From: Lithospermum erythrorhizon
Lineage: Eukaryota; Streptophyta; Magnoliopsida; Boraginales; Boraginaceae
DNA: 64,000 bases
NCBI GenBank assembly: GCA_019722365.1
Contig: JADFUC010000767.1
Coordinates: forward strand, 434,001-498,000
Direction of reading: 5' to 3'
In this document: piece by piece, positions 62,010-64,000 of the stretch
How the letters are laid out: the number at the start of each line of letters is the position of its first letter
How positions within the stretch are numbered: position 1 is the stretch's first letter
Made by a program: the position numbers and the translations under genes
The notes under the pieces: generated by a model
Databases searched by the model: none
Seen by the model: the letters and a program-made list of their open reading frames with translations, nothing else
What the model was told of the DNA's origin: nothing

Positions 62010-64000
62010 TTTCTAGGCTCCAATTATGATGAATGGTCGAAGTCCATTATCTTGTCCCTTGTTTCTCGCAGAAAGATGCGTTTCATTAATGGTTCTGAGG
62101 TCAACCTCACGTATCCGCTTTACTCGAGGCGTGGTGGCAAAGTACAAGGGCTACGTTGGTCCGCGCATTTAACACCATTTATCACACTTTGAAGAAATCT
62201 ATACCACTTTTTTCGCAGGTACTCAAGTATATGGGAGATGTAACGAAAGCGTACTGGGGCGAAGTATTGGTACTGGCTGCCAGGAGCTTAAACAAGCTTT
62301 GCCTGCTGTGGTCACTGCCTATTGAAGTTTACTTTGGCAAATTACGCCTTTATGGATGAATTGAACACTCATGATCCGCTTCCTATCTCGTTTGTGTCGA
62401 GATCGATGCTCTTCTCCCTGAATCGACGGTAGATTGATCAATTCCATGATTTCATGTTTGCCTTTAATGCGGGAGAAATTCGTCATACTGCTGTCTCAAG
62501 ATCCATTGCCTTCTTTAGATAGGGCATATAATATTTTGAAACAAAAAGGAACATTTGCACATAACTCCAAGGTACAAACGCTCGACAATGCGCATGACTT
62601 TGGCGGCCAGACATCCTCCTCAAGGCTTGGGGGCAAATTGAGTATTATTTTGTCATTACGAAAGTTCGTGTCACGATTTGCCTGTTACGCTAAACATGGA
62701 TATCCCGACGGGGAATCCTCCGCAGCGGGAGGGTTCTCCGTGGTTTCGGCCTCAGTGTAGGCTCGTGGGCGCAATGGGTTCCGGCTGGGGCACGCGTGAG
62801 AGGTCCGCTCAGATGCGCAGGGCACCATTTGGTCAAGCTGGGCGCCGGTTACGCCATAAGCGAGCGAGCGTGTCAGCGAGTTCGCAAGGTGTTCGTTGCG
62901 CATGGGGAGGGGTTCCCGTCCCTTTCCTCGGATCAATGGAACAAACTCATGAGTCTTCTTGGTACGAGTTCCTCTACTACACCTTTGGATAATACTCTTT
63001 AATGCGAAGGTTCTTTACCACTCGATTATCGATACTGGCGCTTACACTTCATGCTATACGAAAGTACTGCATATTTAATTGATCGCATGAGGGCCCTGTG
63101 GTCTCCCCTGCGGGTTATGCTCACGGTAAGGTCATTCATGCCACGAAATGGGTATGTTTGGTCATTTATTATCATACTCCTGCGAATGTTGTTTATGTTC
63201 CTACTCGAGTTGCACTTATTTCCTCCTTCTAAATCAATGACGATTGTTCTTGTGATATCTCATTTAATTAAGGCTACTTTATGCATTTTTCAGACCGAAT
63301 TACCAAGATAACATTGAGCGGGCGAATTCGAGAGGCGGGACTATACTACTTCTCAAGAATTTCCGGGCGTGGTTCGTGGGCGGCACCAAAGGTTGGCGTG
63401 CAACATGCCACTCTAGAGTTATGGCATAGTAGATTAGGGCACCCTTCAGAGAAAGTACTATCATATATTAACAGTTTTTTAGTCGTGCTAGTTTATATTT
63501 ACCTATGGCTTGTGAGATTTGTCATAAAGCAAAACAGACTCGTGATATTTTTTATGATAGTAATAATAAAGTTGTCGTTGTTTTGATTTAATTTATTTTG
63601 ATCTTTGGGACCCCATCGTTACGCCTTTCTCGCGGTGCTCTGGCATTTCCTTTACTTTAGTTGATAATTTCTCGCTGTTGTATGAGTTATTTTGTTGCAT
63701 GATAAGACTGTTGTACTGTTTCTTAAATCTTGTCACGATTAAAAGACAAATTTAGGAGCGAAGGTCGTATGCAAGTGATACCGCATCGAAGTTTAATTGT
63801 TCAAACCATTTTTCTAGTCAGCGGATAGTGTTTCAAACTCCTCAGGTTGATACCCTCTACAAATGTAATGTTCTGGTGCTGAAAGAAAACATCGCCATAT
63901 TTTATCTGTGGGCCCCGAGCCTTACGCTTTCAAGCGACATTCTCCCCATCGAAGTTCTCGGTTCTCAAAGTAAAGGTGTTTGGGGTCGTATATTTAATTA
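62010..64000 (+). mobile_element. Ty1/copia retrotransposon C, decayed, cut by window end
   Basis: Plus-strand frames give copia order. Gag begins with GSNYDEWSKSIILSLVSRRK (about 62012-62070), then INGSE, and LMDELNTHDPLPI (about 62348-62388). DQFHDFMF (about 62436-62460) and a partial zinc-knuckle region with KHGYP (about 62690) follow. A degraded protease region comes next. GREAGLYYF-like IREAGLYYFSRI (about 63325-63360) and LELWHSRLGHPSEKVL (63415-63462) mark the pre-integrase GAG_pre domain, then CHKAKQTRDIFYD for the integrase zinc region. Stops, frameshifts and deletions break all frames. RT, RNase H and the 3' LTR lie beyond position 64000; the 5' LTR was not identified because there is no partner to compare. 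Confidence 0.85.

Overview
The window is nuclear DNA from a dicot-type flowering plant. It is AT-rich, its genes have many introns with plant-type splice sites, and the recognisable proteins are plant families: exocyst SEC3, dirigent, ARIADNE-type RBR ligase, BEL1-like TALE homeodomain, LysM receptor kinase and GATL glycosyltransferase. The repeats are plant types too (Ty1/copia, a 5S-bearing Cassandra-like LTR, MULE- and hAT-like MITEs). The species cannot be fixed from sequence alone. No bacterial, organellar or CRISPR-type system is seen.

Layout. (1) 1-7998, minus strand: first 18 exons of a SEC3 exocyst gene running off the left edge, with repeats in its introns. (2) 9171-9710, minus: intronless dirigent gene. 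(3) 10211-13362, minus: six-exon ARIADNE RBR E3 ligase with one extra base in exon 4. (4) 13.4-17.5 kb: repeat-rich intergenic DNA with a MULE-like MITE, a large foldback element and a second MITE. (5) 17580-24528, minus: five-exon BEL1-like homeodomain gene with a 4.1-kb GC-AG intron. (6) 24605 to about 35708: a Ty1/copia element (A, plus strand) whose 3' LTR is split by a second full-length copia (B, minus strand, 5-bp TSD). The nest begins only 76 bp before the BEL1-like ATG. (7) 38109-38913: large MULE-like MITE with opposed C-rich and G-rich halves. (8) 39587-41419, minus: intronless LYK4/LYK5-like LysM receptor with a degenerate kinase. (9) About 43.99-44.87 kb, plus: decayed pentatricopeptide-repeat pseudogene. 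(10) 47900-48979, minus: intronless GATL (GT8) gene. (11) 49-62 kb: gene-poor DNA with a solo LTR of element B's family and a possible Helitron end. (12) 62.0-64.0 kb: gag, protease and integrase remnants of a third copia, cut by the window end.

All intact genes lie on the minus strand. They do not form a pathway: they cover vesicle tethering, lignan/lignin-type phenoxy coupling, ubiquitination, meristem or organ patterning, chitin perception and cell-wall polysaccharide synthesis. The most interesting structure is the nested retrotransposon pair separating the BEL1-like coding region from its ancestral upstream DNA. Exon edges were set by reading splice sites and checking that codon phase is kept across every junction.
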